From: Schistosoma mansoni
Taxonomy: Eukaryota > Platyhelminthes > Trematoda > Strigeidida > Schistosomatidae
Length of the DNA stretch: 64,000 bases
NCBI RefSeq assembly: GCF_000237925.1
Contig: NC_031500.1
Coordinates: 12,363,753-12,427,752, forward strand
Direction of reading: 5' to 3'
The translations under genes were made by a program, and so were the position numbers. The notes below the pieces were generated by a model that had not been told where the DNA came from, made no database searches, and worked only from the letters and a program-made list of their open reading frames with translations. Of this stretch, positions 1 through 13,100 are shown piece by piece. The stretch's first letter is position 1. Each line of letters begins with the position of its first letter.

Positions 1-845
1 TGTTTTGATCTCCTTTTTAAAAAATAAAATGTAAATGAGAACAAAACAAGAATCCTTTTTTTTTCGTTTTATGAATAATAATAATAATGATGGTGGTTTA
101 TTTTATAGAAACAAATCGATTAGAATGTTCTATTCACTTAAATCAAACTATGTATGTTATCTTGAACCTTGGTAACAGTGAATGATTTCACTGAATAAGT
201 GATCAATATCATGATATATAAGAACTTTCATCTAAATTAGAGCGAATAGTTTCCTTGCACTTGGGCGCCAAGCTGATGTAAGACAAGTCTCTTACAAACA
301 CTAATACATATTACCTAGTTTAGACACATTTTTAACATTGATTGTATGACTTATTCAGTATACAATGAATTGGAGAACCATGTACTACCTATTTATATTC
401 GATCATTTTGATGTTTGATTATAATTCCTTGAAAAGGCTTGGATCAGATTGCTTGGGGAAACGTTGGATTCACTTCAAATTCATTCGCTGAGATTTTACA
501 AATATCTATTCTTCCTATTTAATGATCAATATCATGTTTACGTAATCTTTTTCAATGTTAATCAGATACTGTAGATCATATCATCAATTAACTAATTTGT
601 AAAAAGGAATACTTTAGGATTAGCTATCACTGTTATACTGATATCAGATACAAAATCAATGGAAGCCGAAGTGGTTGTTCTTCTACTGGTTTTAAACTTA
701 TCACCCATAAGGAACTGATATCTCTTATATGGTTGAACAATAATATTGTGGTGTGTGCTACTGATATCAACAGATATAAGTAGTATATATCATCAATTGA
801 AAGTGAAATGTCTGGAGCCGGAAGGACAGGCAAAAGATCAAAGAA
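1..845. repeat. Direct duplicate of 6872-7718 (copy 1, cut by the window edge and by a gap)
   Basis: The 845 bp match 6872-7718 almost base for base, starting at the first base of the window. The visible differences are a few substitutions and a change in an (AAT)n run near 75-95. The copy ends at the N run. Its last ~100 bp belong to the MITE-like repeat described at 7621-7903. It could be a segmental duplication or an assembly artefact of two haplotypes. Confidence 0.9.
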
Positions 846-1169
846 NNNNNNNNNNNNNNNNNNNNNNNNNNNNNNNNNNNNNNNNNNNNNNNNNNNNNNN
901 NNNNNNNNNNNNNNNNNNNNNNNNNNNNNNNNNNNNNNNNNNNNNNNNNNNNNNNNNNNNNNNNNNNNNNNNNNNNNNNNNNNNNNNNNNNNNNNNNNNN
1001 NNNNNNNNNNNNNNNNNNNNNNNNNNNNNNNNNNNNNNNNNNNNNNNNNNNNNNNNNNNNNNNNNNNNNNNNNNNNNNNNNNNNNNNNNNNNNNNNNNNN
1101 NNNNNNNNNNNNNNNNNNNNNNNNNNNNNNNNNNNNNNNNNNNNNNNNNNNNNNNNNNNNNNNNNNNNN
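846..1169. other. Assembly gap (324 N)
   Basis: Run of undetermined bases. It begins inside the copy of the duplicated block, and the sequence after it (from 1170) does not clearly resume the block as seen after 7718. Confidence 1.
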
Positions 1170-1424
1170 TTCAGACTTTTTAAAATAATTGACATTCAAA
1201 TAGTTATAAAATAATTGAGACAAACGTTTATCATATCATGGTAGACCGATGACGGTTTTGTAAACCGAGATACCTTGCGCGTGTTAAGTACTTGTACTAA
1301 ACCAATCCAAAGTTATATGGATGGGGATTTGTGGAAATTATATTAATTTGGATTGTTTAATTCATTTGTCGATCTAATCTAGATCACTATTGAAAACCTG
1401 GAAGGATTGAATGGAAGGGTTGTT

Positions 1425-1655
1425 CAAAATCATGTATTGATTGAAGTTAGACTTTAACAGCGTTGTATGCCAGATCGGTGGTCTAGAGGTTAAGCGTTTG
1501 CTCAAGAAACCGAAGGTCCTGAGTTCTAGTTCCTCGTGCGGGATCGTGATTGCGCACTGTGGAGGAGTCTGATGCTTGGACGAAATGGCCATCCACTACT
1601 TACAGGTTTTTTAATAATGGTCTAGTTAGCATCAACTCATCAATTCAACAACCGA
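1425..1655 (+). mobile_element. Hammerhead SINE (family B), decayed copy
   Basis: Leader (TTAGAC...CGTTG), then a tRNA-like head with A-box (GGTGGTCTAGAGGTTAAGCG) and a degraded B-box, then a decayed hammerhead core (CTGTGGAGGAG; GAAAT in place of GAAAC), then the family tail (GGTTTT...GGTCTAG...CAACTCAT). The ribozyme is broken in several core positions. Confidence 0.75.
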
Positions 1656-2682
1656 AAATTATCTAACTTTAGGAACACTTATTTTTATGGTATTTTTTTA
1701 TGCTACTTATATCGTGTAAGTACATACTAGTGTTATCGTAAAAATCTGAAACGGTTCAACCGCCATTAGAAAAATTATTCAATCAGTTTATTTTAAATTC
1801 AACAAAATTAGACTGACCTATCTTCATACACACTAGAAATAAGAGGAAAAGCCTTCAGTTTTCTATTTGCTTCACAATAATTTAAGAGGCTTTGGTATAG
1901 AGTGAATCTTCGCACACTGAATCCTCGACAGAAACCCAAATGACCTAAGTCTATATGAGTGTGTATTAGCGATAAAACGGGTCTTGATTGGATATTTTAA
2001 GCTCGATGTAATTGAGGGGTTACATAGATTATTTACAGATTGCAATGAAACCATTACTTCTTTCAACTTAATTCTAATCGATGGTTGACTTATCCAGCTT
2101 ACTAAGGATATAGAAAAAGATATTTATTTACCCTTTTAAAATACTATGGTTTTAAAAGAAAAACATTAAGCTTCATGAACAACTACTTAAATGACAGAAA
2201 AGGTACAAATCTGTAATGACAGTTTTATATACCTTTGCTAATGAAGTTAACTTCAAGACGATAGATATACAAAGCGTCAGAAACACGAAGAAACCACAAT
2301 ATATTTGATGTAGTTAATAAGATTGTCTAGTACTCATGCACTAAAACTTCAATCATATAGAAAAGTTCATGATGTCATAAGTAATAATTAAGAGACAAAA
2401 TATGATTCTTTTGTAACAAATGATTGGCCGCCTAGCTGGCATCTGATTGAAACGAAAGTCATAAGTGAATATGAGTAGATTGTTTAATATATTAACTAAG
2501 GAGATTATATATTAGACAGATATTGAATCACTATAATTATTTTATCAATGGTAAAAAGAGACGTATTTCACACTTCATTTTTATTTGTGAAAGTCAAATT
2601 GAAAGCCCTTAACAGAAATCGTTTCTGTATGAACAGAGTTCACTACATTTTAATTATTTCTTATACTTTTCTTGTTATCCAT
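1656..2682. other. AT-rich intergenic sequence, nothing recognised
   Basis: No exon-like ORF, RNA or known repeat seen. The weak ORF on the minus strand (1872-2066) has no domain features. It lies downstream of the four-TM gene's stop on that strand. Confidence 0.5.
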
Positions 2683-2687
2683 GTTAT

Positions 2688-3201
2688 TGTTGTATCCTGA
2701 AAGAGAATTGTGAATGGTAACTTTGAGGACTATTTATGGACTAATGAGATATGTATATTTCCCATTGTATAATTGTTAAGTAACTTAACTATTCGTATTC
2801 GTGTTCCTCTTATCATAAGCTTTATATTTGACCTATGAACTATTATTATACGATTTACCATTCTTGAGTTATCCCCAGTCAATTGATTACTGTTTCCACT
2901 TATTCACAGCCACATTTGACCAAATCTTGTACAAATGTTATTTTCTAGTTTATGGTACGATGTGATCTGTTTGTTTGGTATATGAACTCAGTATATTTGA
3001 GAATAATGATTCATATTGGAGATGCTGTTATTGGTGTTCTGGACTTAACTGGCTCGGTTAGGCAGAAAGCAGGACTGATAAGTACTCAAGACTGCTCATA
3101 CGGCTTTTGTGTATCATAGCTCTGATCGATAATTCACAGTTCTCTGATTAGTGGGGATCAGCACGTTCATATATCAAACAGGGCACTCACACGTTATAAC
3201 A
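2688..3201 (+). mobile_element. Solo LTR with 5-bp target duplication
   Basis: The 514-bp unit starts TGTTGTATCC and ends GTTATAACA (TG...CA termini) and is flanked by the direct repeat GTTAT at 2683-2687 and 3202-3206. Two related units lie at 4665-5178 and 21476-22668. Termini and 5-bp duplication are those of a long terminal repeat left by recombination of an LTR retrotransposon. No internal gag/pol sequence is present. Superfamily (Gypsy or BEL) unknown. Confidence 0.8.
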
Positions 3202-3351
3202 GTTATATTCACTATCCACTATCTAATGATCACACTTATGAATATCTTACTTTGTTTCAAACACGGTGAACATCATACGAATGTCATCAAAACTTTTAAA
3301 TTATGTCTTACATGACTAATATTACGTGAAATTTTGGTGCTAAATGTTCAA

Positions 3352-3882
3352 TATTTTATTTATTTATTTGAACACATAAATATTGGTACAAAGGGGCACT
3401 AAATACAAATGCGCTACCCAAGTCACTTGATTTGCGTGTGGGTTATGATACTGACAGAGTGTCCAAACAGAAGCAGGTGGTTTCCTTAAGGGGCCACACT
3501 CAGAGCCTTTCACCTGAAAGGTCTAATCCACAAGGCAGTGGAGCAACGTAAGGAGATGCAATACTGTGATAGCCATTGACCAACAATAGGTTCATACTCC
3601 ATTTGTTCCTTCGGGATCCTGGAGCTCATATGCAACATTGGTTTGAAATCAGGGTTTTCCAACTCTCCTAGGTGGATCCTCTAAGTCCTTGAACCTGGTT
3701 AAAAAGCCAGATATCCGCATTTCGTTCTTCCAATTTCGTTAACCGACACTCCCACCGCGGGAAGGCAGTGAATAAGTCTTCTCTGGTAGTAGTCGTATAC
3801 ACGTGGTCGTGTGAGAGCATTTCAAGATGGAGAGAGATCTGACTCTCCCCACCCTCAGCCATATCAAGGTATTCGAGGACCT
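3352..3882 (-). repeat. Family C unclassified ~530-bp retroposon-like repeat
   Basis: One of six copies in the window. Read on the minus strand it runs from a CCC/GGCCGAGAGTGG-like 5' end to a 3' tail of (AAAT)n (here TTTATTTATTTG at 3357-3368 on the plus strand). The simple 3' tail suggests LINE-type integration. ORFs across it are not conserved between copies. Confidence 0.7.
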
Positions 3883-4104
3883 CGACGATCACAAAAACAA
3901 TGAAATTTTTTATTTGATTAGTAATTAAAGCCATTTATTTCATTCATTTTGTACAAGAAATAAACAAACACATTTAGCAGATCTAATAATAATAGTAGTA
4001 ATAGTAATCTTTTCTTGGCTTTGATTAACTATGAGATGAAAACGTCCACATGAACATATCAATAGTATCATTCATAATCATTCAACATTATAATAATTGA
4101 TCAT

Positions 4105-7100
4105 TTAAAGACGATTCATTTGAATTGGCTGTATATAAAGTGTACATAATCCAAATGGTATACATGTAACACTTATCCATAATGATGAAAATATCCAAAA
4201 TGCAAAAGAATGATTAATTTGAGTAAACATGTATACAACTGATGCACAGAGAAAGCCAACTAGAATGATGGTGAAGCAAAAAAAAGAAAAAGAAAAAAAG
4301 TAAGTAGAAATCATGAAAACCTCAGTGGTCTAGTGTTTTTTAGCGCTCGCGCGCGAGACTGATAGGTCCTGAGTTCGAATCTCACGAGGTGGGATCATGG
4401 ATGCTCACTGCTGAGGAGTCTCATAATAAGACGAAACGGCCATCCAGTGCTTCCAGGTTTTCCATGGTGGTCTAGCTTCAATTGACTCATGATTTCAACT
4501 ATGAAAATACTGAAATCTTCTTAAAACCCCCTTCTGATATGTTTAACTGAATTGAATAAAACTATGATGAAATAAAAACAATCATAGACTAATGATCATT
4601 GTTAGTATTGTAGTTATTACTACCGTAACTAATGGTTGGAGACATTGGATAATATGATTCAAAATCGGTCGTCCCGAATAGAATTATGAATGGTAACTTT
4701 GAGGACTGTTTATGGACCAATGTGATATATGTATTTCCTATTGTATAATTGTTAAGTAACTTAACTATTCATAATCATGTCCCTCTTATTATGACCTTTA
4801 TTTTGACCTATAGACTGTTACTGTATGATTTACCATTCTTGAGTTATACCCAGTCTATTAATTACTGTTCCCCCTATTCACAACCATATTTGGTTGAATC
4901 TTGTACAAATGTTATTTTCTATTTTATGGTGTGATATGGTCTGTTTGATTGGCATATAAACCCAGTATGTTTGAGAATAATGATATATATTGCAGAGATT
5001 GTTATTAATGCTCTGGACTTAACTGGATGGGCTAAGCAGAAAGCGCGACCGACAAGTGTTCTAGACTGCTCGTGTGGGTTTCGTGTGTCACTGGTCCGAT
5101 CAATAAATCGTTTCTCTTTAATTGACGGCATCGTCACATCATATACATAAACACGGCAGGTACTCACACGATAAAACAGTAACTTATATTCAGTACAATA
5201 TGACTATTTTTTGTACCCTTTTTTAATTACCATAACACTTCAATACTTTATCCTAGGTAATCATATTTATTCTACTGACTATAAACACGATTGTACAGCC
5301 TAAATGTATGACCATGGGAAAAAAAATTTTTTATCACCGTGTGGAGTGTTTACGGAAATGATTGGATATTATTACTTGTGTCACATACTGATATTAGTTA
5401 AAGAGCTATTGAAAACCAGGAAGGCAACTGTATCGACTTACTGTAAGAAATTTCAGTACACATCCACAACCACACCAGAGATCGAACTGAGGACCTTCAG
5501 ATCTTGTGTGGAACATTTAAGTTTTAGACTACTGCAACGATATCCTATGGTTTACTTGTTTAACTGTAATCAATTCGAAATACTTCATAACGATCATTCA
5601 TCGGTGAGTAAACGCCTTACAGTCAACATGTTTGGACTCCATTGATCATGGTGTCTCACGATAACTCCGGAAATTACTTCACGAAATTATTCACTATGAA
5701 GCACATGATCATTATTGTCGTGTAGGAGGCTCGTCGAGATCGGTAAATTCTGTATTTAGCACCAATGTTCACTGCTTAGTAATCCCACGCAAAGACATAA
5801 CTACTGTTTAAGGTTTCGTAGTTTTCAATAGCTGTTTGGTCATATTCAGCCACTAATAATACCCATAAAGGTTTCCTTGTTAAACCGTGTTCATTACTTT
5901 AGTATTAGAAAATTACAAGAAGCCAAAATTAAAATTTAATTAAATTCATCTTTCTCAGTATGGGGTTGTGGAAATTATTAGGTTTTTAATTGAGATTATG
6001 AATTGATCAATGTTAGACCACCATTGAAAACCTGAAAGCACTGAACGACCGTTTCGTCTTAGCATGAGATCCACTAGTGAGCATCCACTATCGCGCTCGC
6101 CGGACTCGGACCAAGGACATTCGGTCTCGCGCGCGAACGCTTAACCTTCGGACTACATGGGTACCTAGCCTGTCGTATTCCCTGATGATGTTCTCCTGAC
6201 TTTCTGGTTGCCTGATCTGCCAAGGGCGATGGAGCAGTGCATGACGGTATTGTTCTGTGCTAGGTTCAAAGAGAATTGTATGCTATATGCATGCAAATCC
6301 TCCCAGTTCTTGTTCCTCCGGCTCAGCGGTCCAGAGGTTAAGCGTTCGTGCGCGAGACTGAATGTCCTTGATTCGAGTCCCGTAAACAAGATCGCGGATG
6401 CACACTGCTGACTCTCATCCTAGAACGAAACGGTCGTTCAATGCTTCCAGGTTTTCAATAATGGTCTAACATCACTCGATTCATCTTTGTGATAATTTTA
6501 ATTATGATGAGTTCCCTTTAGTGTATATATTTGGAATGATATGATATGTATTATTTCATTTTGAATAACCTCATTAAATTCTCCATTCCTAATATATTAC
6601 TCATAACAACTACTTAAAGTTACTATCATCAGCAAATAATAAAATCCGTAACAACAATACCAATATAAACCTTGAAATGCAAATTTATATCATTTGAAAT
6701 ACAATGAAATGCAAATGAGTATATCCATGCATTTGAAATGATTGCAATATGAGTATTCATTGTTGAAGACCTAACAGTCTCATTTGCACAAACAATGCAA
6801 TACCATTAAGATGTTCATATATCCAATGTGATGAACCTGTATATTAGTGTTACCATTTAAACTTATTTACTTGTTTTGATCTCCTTTTTAGAAAATAAAA
6901 TGTAAATGAGAACAAAACAAGAATCCTTTTTTTTCGTTTTATGAATAATAATAATAATAATAATGGTGGTTTATTTTATAGAAACAAATCGATTTGAATG
7001 TTCTATTCACTTAAATCAAACTATGTATGTTATGTTGAACCTTGGTAACAGTGAATCATTTCACTGAATAAGTGATCAATATCATGATATATAAGAACTT

Positions 7101-10100
7101 TCATCTAAATTAGAGCGAATAGTTTCCTTGCACTTGGGCGCCAAGCTGATGTAAGACAAGTCTCTTACAAACACTAATACATATTACCTAGTTTAGACAC
7201 ATTTTTAACATTGATTGTATGACTTATTCAGTATACAATGAATTGGAGAACCATGTGCTACCTATTTATATTCGATCATTTTGATGTTTGATTATAATTC
7301 CTTGAAAAGGCTTGGATCAGATTGCTTGGGGAAACGTTGGATTCACTTCAAATTCATTCGCTGAGATTTTACAAATATCTATTCTTCCTATTTAATGATC
7401 AATATCATGTTTACGTAATCTTTTTCAATGTTAATCAGATACTGTAGATCATATCATCAATTAACTAATTTGTAAAAAGGAATACTTTAGGATTAGCTAT
7501 CACTGTTATACTGATATCAGATACAAAATCAATGGAAGCCGAAGTGGTTGTTCTTCTACTGGTTTTAAACTTATCACCCATAAGGAACTGATATCTCTTA
7601 TATGGTTGAACAATAATATTGTGGTGTGTGCTACTGATATCAACAGATATAAGTAGTATATATCATCAATTGAAAGTGAAATGTCTGGAGCCGGAAGGAC
7701 AGGCAAAAGATCAAAGAAAAGGGAACGAGAACAAATAATGATTTGTTGTGGAAACAAAAGAACAATGAAGTCCGAGACAGTTGGTTGACATTTTTCAAAT
7801 GGAATACTTACTGTATGGTTCTCAGATTTTACTAAGTTGTTCTGTAATTTTGTATTGAAATACATTCGTTCGTCCCTACTTGTGTTCTTAATCACTACAG
7901 TATGTCCAGGTTTTATTTTGAGTATAAAATAATTCAAACAGTTAGTTGACATTCAATGGTTCATATTTCCATACTTTATTCTATTTGGAATGTTGCCCTA
8001 TTCTCATGTGATGTATTTTGTGAAAAATAAGACATTTACGCTGATCCAATAGACTCTAAAGATCATTAATTTCCATTTGAACTTTCAGAAGTCCATCATG
8101 ATCCCAGCTTCTGGTGAGCTATCTAATGTTTTCTTGGTTATCAGTGTTTTCCAGGTGATGCCAGTTAATGACAAAAGACCTATTATAAACTGCATAATTA
8201 CTATAATAAAATAATGAAGCAATGGAACTTTTCAACGTTTCATTTCTACATATTTACTTACTTACTTACTTACTTACTTACGCCTGTTACCCCTCGTGGA
8301 AGAGCATAGGCCGCTCACCAGCATTCTCCATCCAACTCTATCCAGGTCAATCCTTTCCAGTTTCTTCCAGTTTTTATTCATTCTTTTCATATCTGCTTCT
8401 ATTTCCCGACGTAATGTGTTCCTTAGTCTTCCTCTTTTCCGCTTCCCTTCAGGATTCCAAGTTAGGGCTTGCCTCGTGATGCAGTATGGTGATTTCCTCG
8501 ATGTATGTCAGATCCACTTCCAACGTCTTTTCCTAATTTCCTCTTCAGCTGGAAGCTGGTTTGTCCTCTCCCATAAAACGCTGTTGCTGATCGTACCCGG
8601 CCAATGGATGTTGAGTATTTTGCGTAGACAACTGTTTATAAATACTTGTACCTTCTTGACAATGGTTGTAGTAGTTCTCCACGTTTCAGCTCTGTGCAGT
8701 AGAACTAACTGTCTTGACGTTCGTATTGAAGATTCTGACCTTGAAATTAGTTGAAAGTTGTTTTGAGTTCCATATGTTCTTCAGTTGTAGAAATGCTGCC
8801 CTTGCTTTGCCAATCCTAGAATTTACATCTGCATTCGATCCTCCTTGTTTATCAACGATGCTTCCCAGGTACGTGAATGTTTCCACCTCTTCCAGAGTTT
8901 CGCCATCAAGTGTGATTGGGTTGGTGTTCTCCGTGCTGCATTTGAGAATCTTGCTTTTTCCTTTGTGTATGTTGAGACCTATTGATGCAGAGGCTGCTAC
9001 CACATTTGCTGTCTTAGTCTGTATTTGTCCATGTGTACATAATGGACATTATATAATAGTGAAAGAGTTAAAACTAAACAAAACATATATTAAACTTACT
9101 AGTTAGAATAAGTAATATCATTACAATGATAATCATTTTCTTTGTTCTACTTGGTCCAGAAACAATAGAGACAATAATTAAAATACTTGATGCACCAAGA
9201 AAAAGTATCGATATTAAACTTGATGATAAATGAATTTTAGCTTCTCTTGGTGGTTCATCGTTTCCTATAGATTGCAAAAAGAAATAAAATACAATTGAAA
9301 ATTGAGTTTTCAATACAAATTATTAACTAAGCATAGATCATTTAACATTTTAAATTCACTCGGGATTGTTTGATTGAATCTTCCCAGTGGATTTTGAATT
9401 TCACCCCATTGCGCACAAGCAAGTGGCTATCAAGACTCAGTAGCTAAGTGGATAACACGATAGTGTTTGAAGCGAACGGTACTAGGTTCGATTGCCAGAA
9501 TGAACATCAACTTTGAGATGCAGGTACATCCAGCTGACAAATCCCCGAATAGGACAAAAAGCCAGTCCTGGATTCCACTGCTAGCCACTATTCATCTTTG
9601 CTTATTTGACATTCTAGCTTGTAAAGCTTGGTTCTAATCGGCTGCTTATAACCTAAAATATTTGAAACTCAACGTTATTACACATAATGACATACTTATA
9701 CATACGACGGCGATTAAAGATGAATATATGTATCATAATGTAACAAAGATTCCGATAGAGTTAATAAGGTCATAAAAATTTTGTTTCGTATAAATAAAGT
9801 TTGGGAGGGAAAGTTCCAGAACATTGAAATAGGGATTAAAAGTCATAGAGTTAACAAACATTCGATGATTATGTAATAAAGCAACTGAAAATAGATTAAT
9901 GATAATAAAGAAAGATATAAATTGAAATCAGTTACCTGTGAATTGAAGCAAAATGACGATGATGTAATTTAAACTTCAGAAGGAGTTGAAATAATGAATG
10001 ACGTAATAAATAAAAAAAGAAGGGGTTTAATGTTACCAGGGCAAAAAAAGATACATAGATCTGGTTTGAAGCGTTTGATTGCTATTATAGTTAACAAGAG

Positions 10101-13100
10101 CACTAGTGGGGATAAACGAACGTATTTAAGCACAAATTACAGACTATCTCACTAAATTCTAATAACCATAGAGTAAATAGTTAATTTGCAAAATGACATT
10201 CAGTTGTATCAATCTTGACTGTTCCTTCTGCAAATATCAATTCGCCTTCTCTGATTTCATTGTTCATCCATTTTCATATCGATTGCGCTTCATTCCTGTT
10301 CTTCCCTTATCGATCTTATACCAAAATACATTATATGTCTGACCATCATCATATACTACTTATGTGGAAATAAGTAGACCACACCACACTATCACTTCGG
10401 CAAATTTCAAAAGGTTGGATTTTGATCGATCAATCAATCTTCATTCTTGTACTCTTCAAAATAACTAGTTACATTCATGTTGAAATCATAATTTTGTACA
10501 TGTTAATAATCATCAGTAAGTTGTATTGGATCTAATAACGATATTTTTTTATTTGAATGGATGGATTCTTCTAGGAAAAAAAGTTGATCACTTTTAAGAG
10601 TTGAATATATGACGCGGTAGTCAGTTACCTGTTTAAATTCAGTTTGATCAACCGCATCATATCTGCAGTCATCACAAAGCAAATATTGTTCGAATCCCAG
10701 TAGTTCAACATATAATCAATTAATTAACCAAGTGGAATTACGACAGAAGTATTATAATTGGGTGAATATTGCAAAGGTGGTATATTTTGAAATCATTTTA
10801 TGAAGAATGATTAGTTATATTTTTATGGTATAAGTACTAGACATTTGGGTTATTTTATTCTCATATTCTCATATTTTTAATCTCTAATTTGGTGCATAAA
10901 TGACTGTTACATGTTTTATCTTTCTTGTATTATGATCAATTAACTATCTATCTGTTGTTTAGTTCCCGTTCACGTAAGACGTAATTATGAACACATTGTA
11001 ATCCCCGATTTGTGTTTTATATATAGTGCCTAAATTACCTTATATTACTGTATAAGTCTGAGACTCATGATAGTGCAGCACAGTTGAGAAGGTAACTATT
11101 TGTAAACTTTGTCTTCTGATTGAATGGTGGATTGAAAGTCACTCAAGGACTGACAGACGTTAGGGAGTTCGTTCACGAGACCGAAGTTCCTGGGTTCGAG
11201 TTTCGCGTGAGGGACCGTGAATGTAAACTGTTGAGGAGTCCTGTACTAGAATGAGACGGCCGTCCAGTACTTCTGGTTCCTCGATGGTGGTCTAGCTTAA
11301 ATCGACTCATGAATTCAACTATTAAAAGTATATTAACAAACAGTTTGTTAACTGAATGATTTAATCGCTTACTTTCCTAGATTTTACTTAATCTAATTCT
11401 TAAATGTTTTTATACATACATCTACGTATGAATAATGTGGAATTAGAAATTTCCCTAATTTAGCAACATTTGACTTGGATACTTAAATTTTTTGAAAACT
11501 TTACCAAAGATTCATGATTTTAAAATAATTGTTTTTTATGTACTAATATTTAGGATCTGCATACAGTTTTCTTTTACGAGGAATGGATCACTGTTGATAC
11601 ACTGATTAAGTTTGAAGAAAGGAGGAACAAGAAGGCAGCAATCAATATCAGCCGAACAAGAGCAGAAAAAGCCAAAGCACAAGCCGAATACACAGAAATA
11701 AACAAGCAAGTGGAGAGGAGCATCAGAAGCGACAAACGTAAATATGAGGAAGATTAAGCAATGACAGCGGAAATCGCTGCAAGAGAGGGAAACATGAGAC
11801 AATTGTATGATACAACAAAGAAGCTCGATGGAAATTATCGTAAACCAGAACGGTCAGTGAAATTCAAAGAAGGCAAAGTAATCACCAACATTGAAGAACA
11901 ACGGAACAGGTGGGTAGAACACTTCAAAAAACTCTTGATTCGACCAGCCCCACTGAACCCACGGACCTCCCAATCAATGTTTGCCCAAGAACAATTGAAG
12001 AGATCAGCATGGTCATCAGACAAATCAAGAGCGGCGAAGAAGCAGGACCAGATAAAATTCCGGCAGAGGCACTGAAAGCAGATGTGACAGCAACTGCAAA
12101 TATACTTCGCAGAAGTAAGTAATCTTTCCTCACTAAAAGTGACCATTAGAAGTTAATTTGACAACACTGACTAAATTCAACTGAATAATTGTTGAAAAAC
12201 AACAACCATTGGATAGTTATTTTGTCGTTGCATTAGATTATTGGTTAGTGTGAACTCACACTTCATCCATAGGTCAGACTTAGAACATCCAAGCTTTATG
12301 GTGAACAAGTTTATTGTCAAACCATGACATATTTGACATCTAATGATTTACATATCAAACTTAAGTCAATCCTCATGAATGTTTTAGGTAATAAGAACAA
12401 TTAGTTTAAAGTGAAAGAAGAAAAGGGTTTGAATCTTGATGTGAACAACAACAGTCGGATCCAGTTACATCCATCTGATTCATCCCGAATCGGATGAAAT
12501 ACATATCATGGATTTTAATGCTACTCACAAATCCATACATTCTATAATAACTTGACTATATTTTTCACGAGTATTTATAAGTAGTATAGATATGTGTTTC
12601 TGTTTTGAGTTGATAAACATCTTTTCATCATAAGAATAACTGGATCAATATGCATATACTGAATTGAATGTTTTAGTGATGAAAAATTAATGGATCTGTA
12701 ACTCCCTGTTCTTCAATATGAAAAATTATCATTGGCAAAATCTTATACACCTTCTCTAGCGTGTTTTGTTGATAAGTCACCTTTAAGGGCAAATCAGATT
12801 TAGGTAATTAAATAGATTGAAGCTAAATTTATATCAGGCGTTGTAAAACTATGAAGCTTTATTCAATTATAAGTAAAGATGTCATTGAGTGTTTTAATTC
12901 AATGAGAAACTATACATACTATTCATAATCTCGTATGTCCTTATACTTAATTTAATGTGATTACATGAATTTAAGAATCTGAATAGTATGAGATCCTTAT
13001 TATCTAGACCTTATTGGAGTAGATTGGGAGCGGATAAGAATTCTGTATTATCAATTGATCGACAAGTATGTACATTATTCAGTGTGAATGGAATTATCGT

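Noticed and set aside
633-1223. Long ORFs spanning the first gap
   Set aside because: They are mostly undetermined residues; the real part is repeat sequence.
3668-3934. ORFs in family C copies (e.g. 3668-3934, 13299-13550, 39942-40226, 48472-48801)
   Set aside because: They fall in the same repeat on both strands and are not conserved in frame between copies.
8296-8754. Plus-strand ORFs across RTE copies (8296-8754, 36296-36673, 46083-46499)
   Set aside because: They are antisense shadows of the reverse transcriptase on the minus strand.
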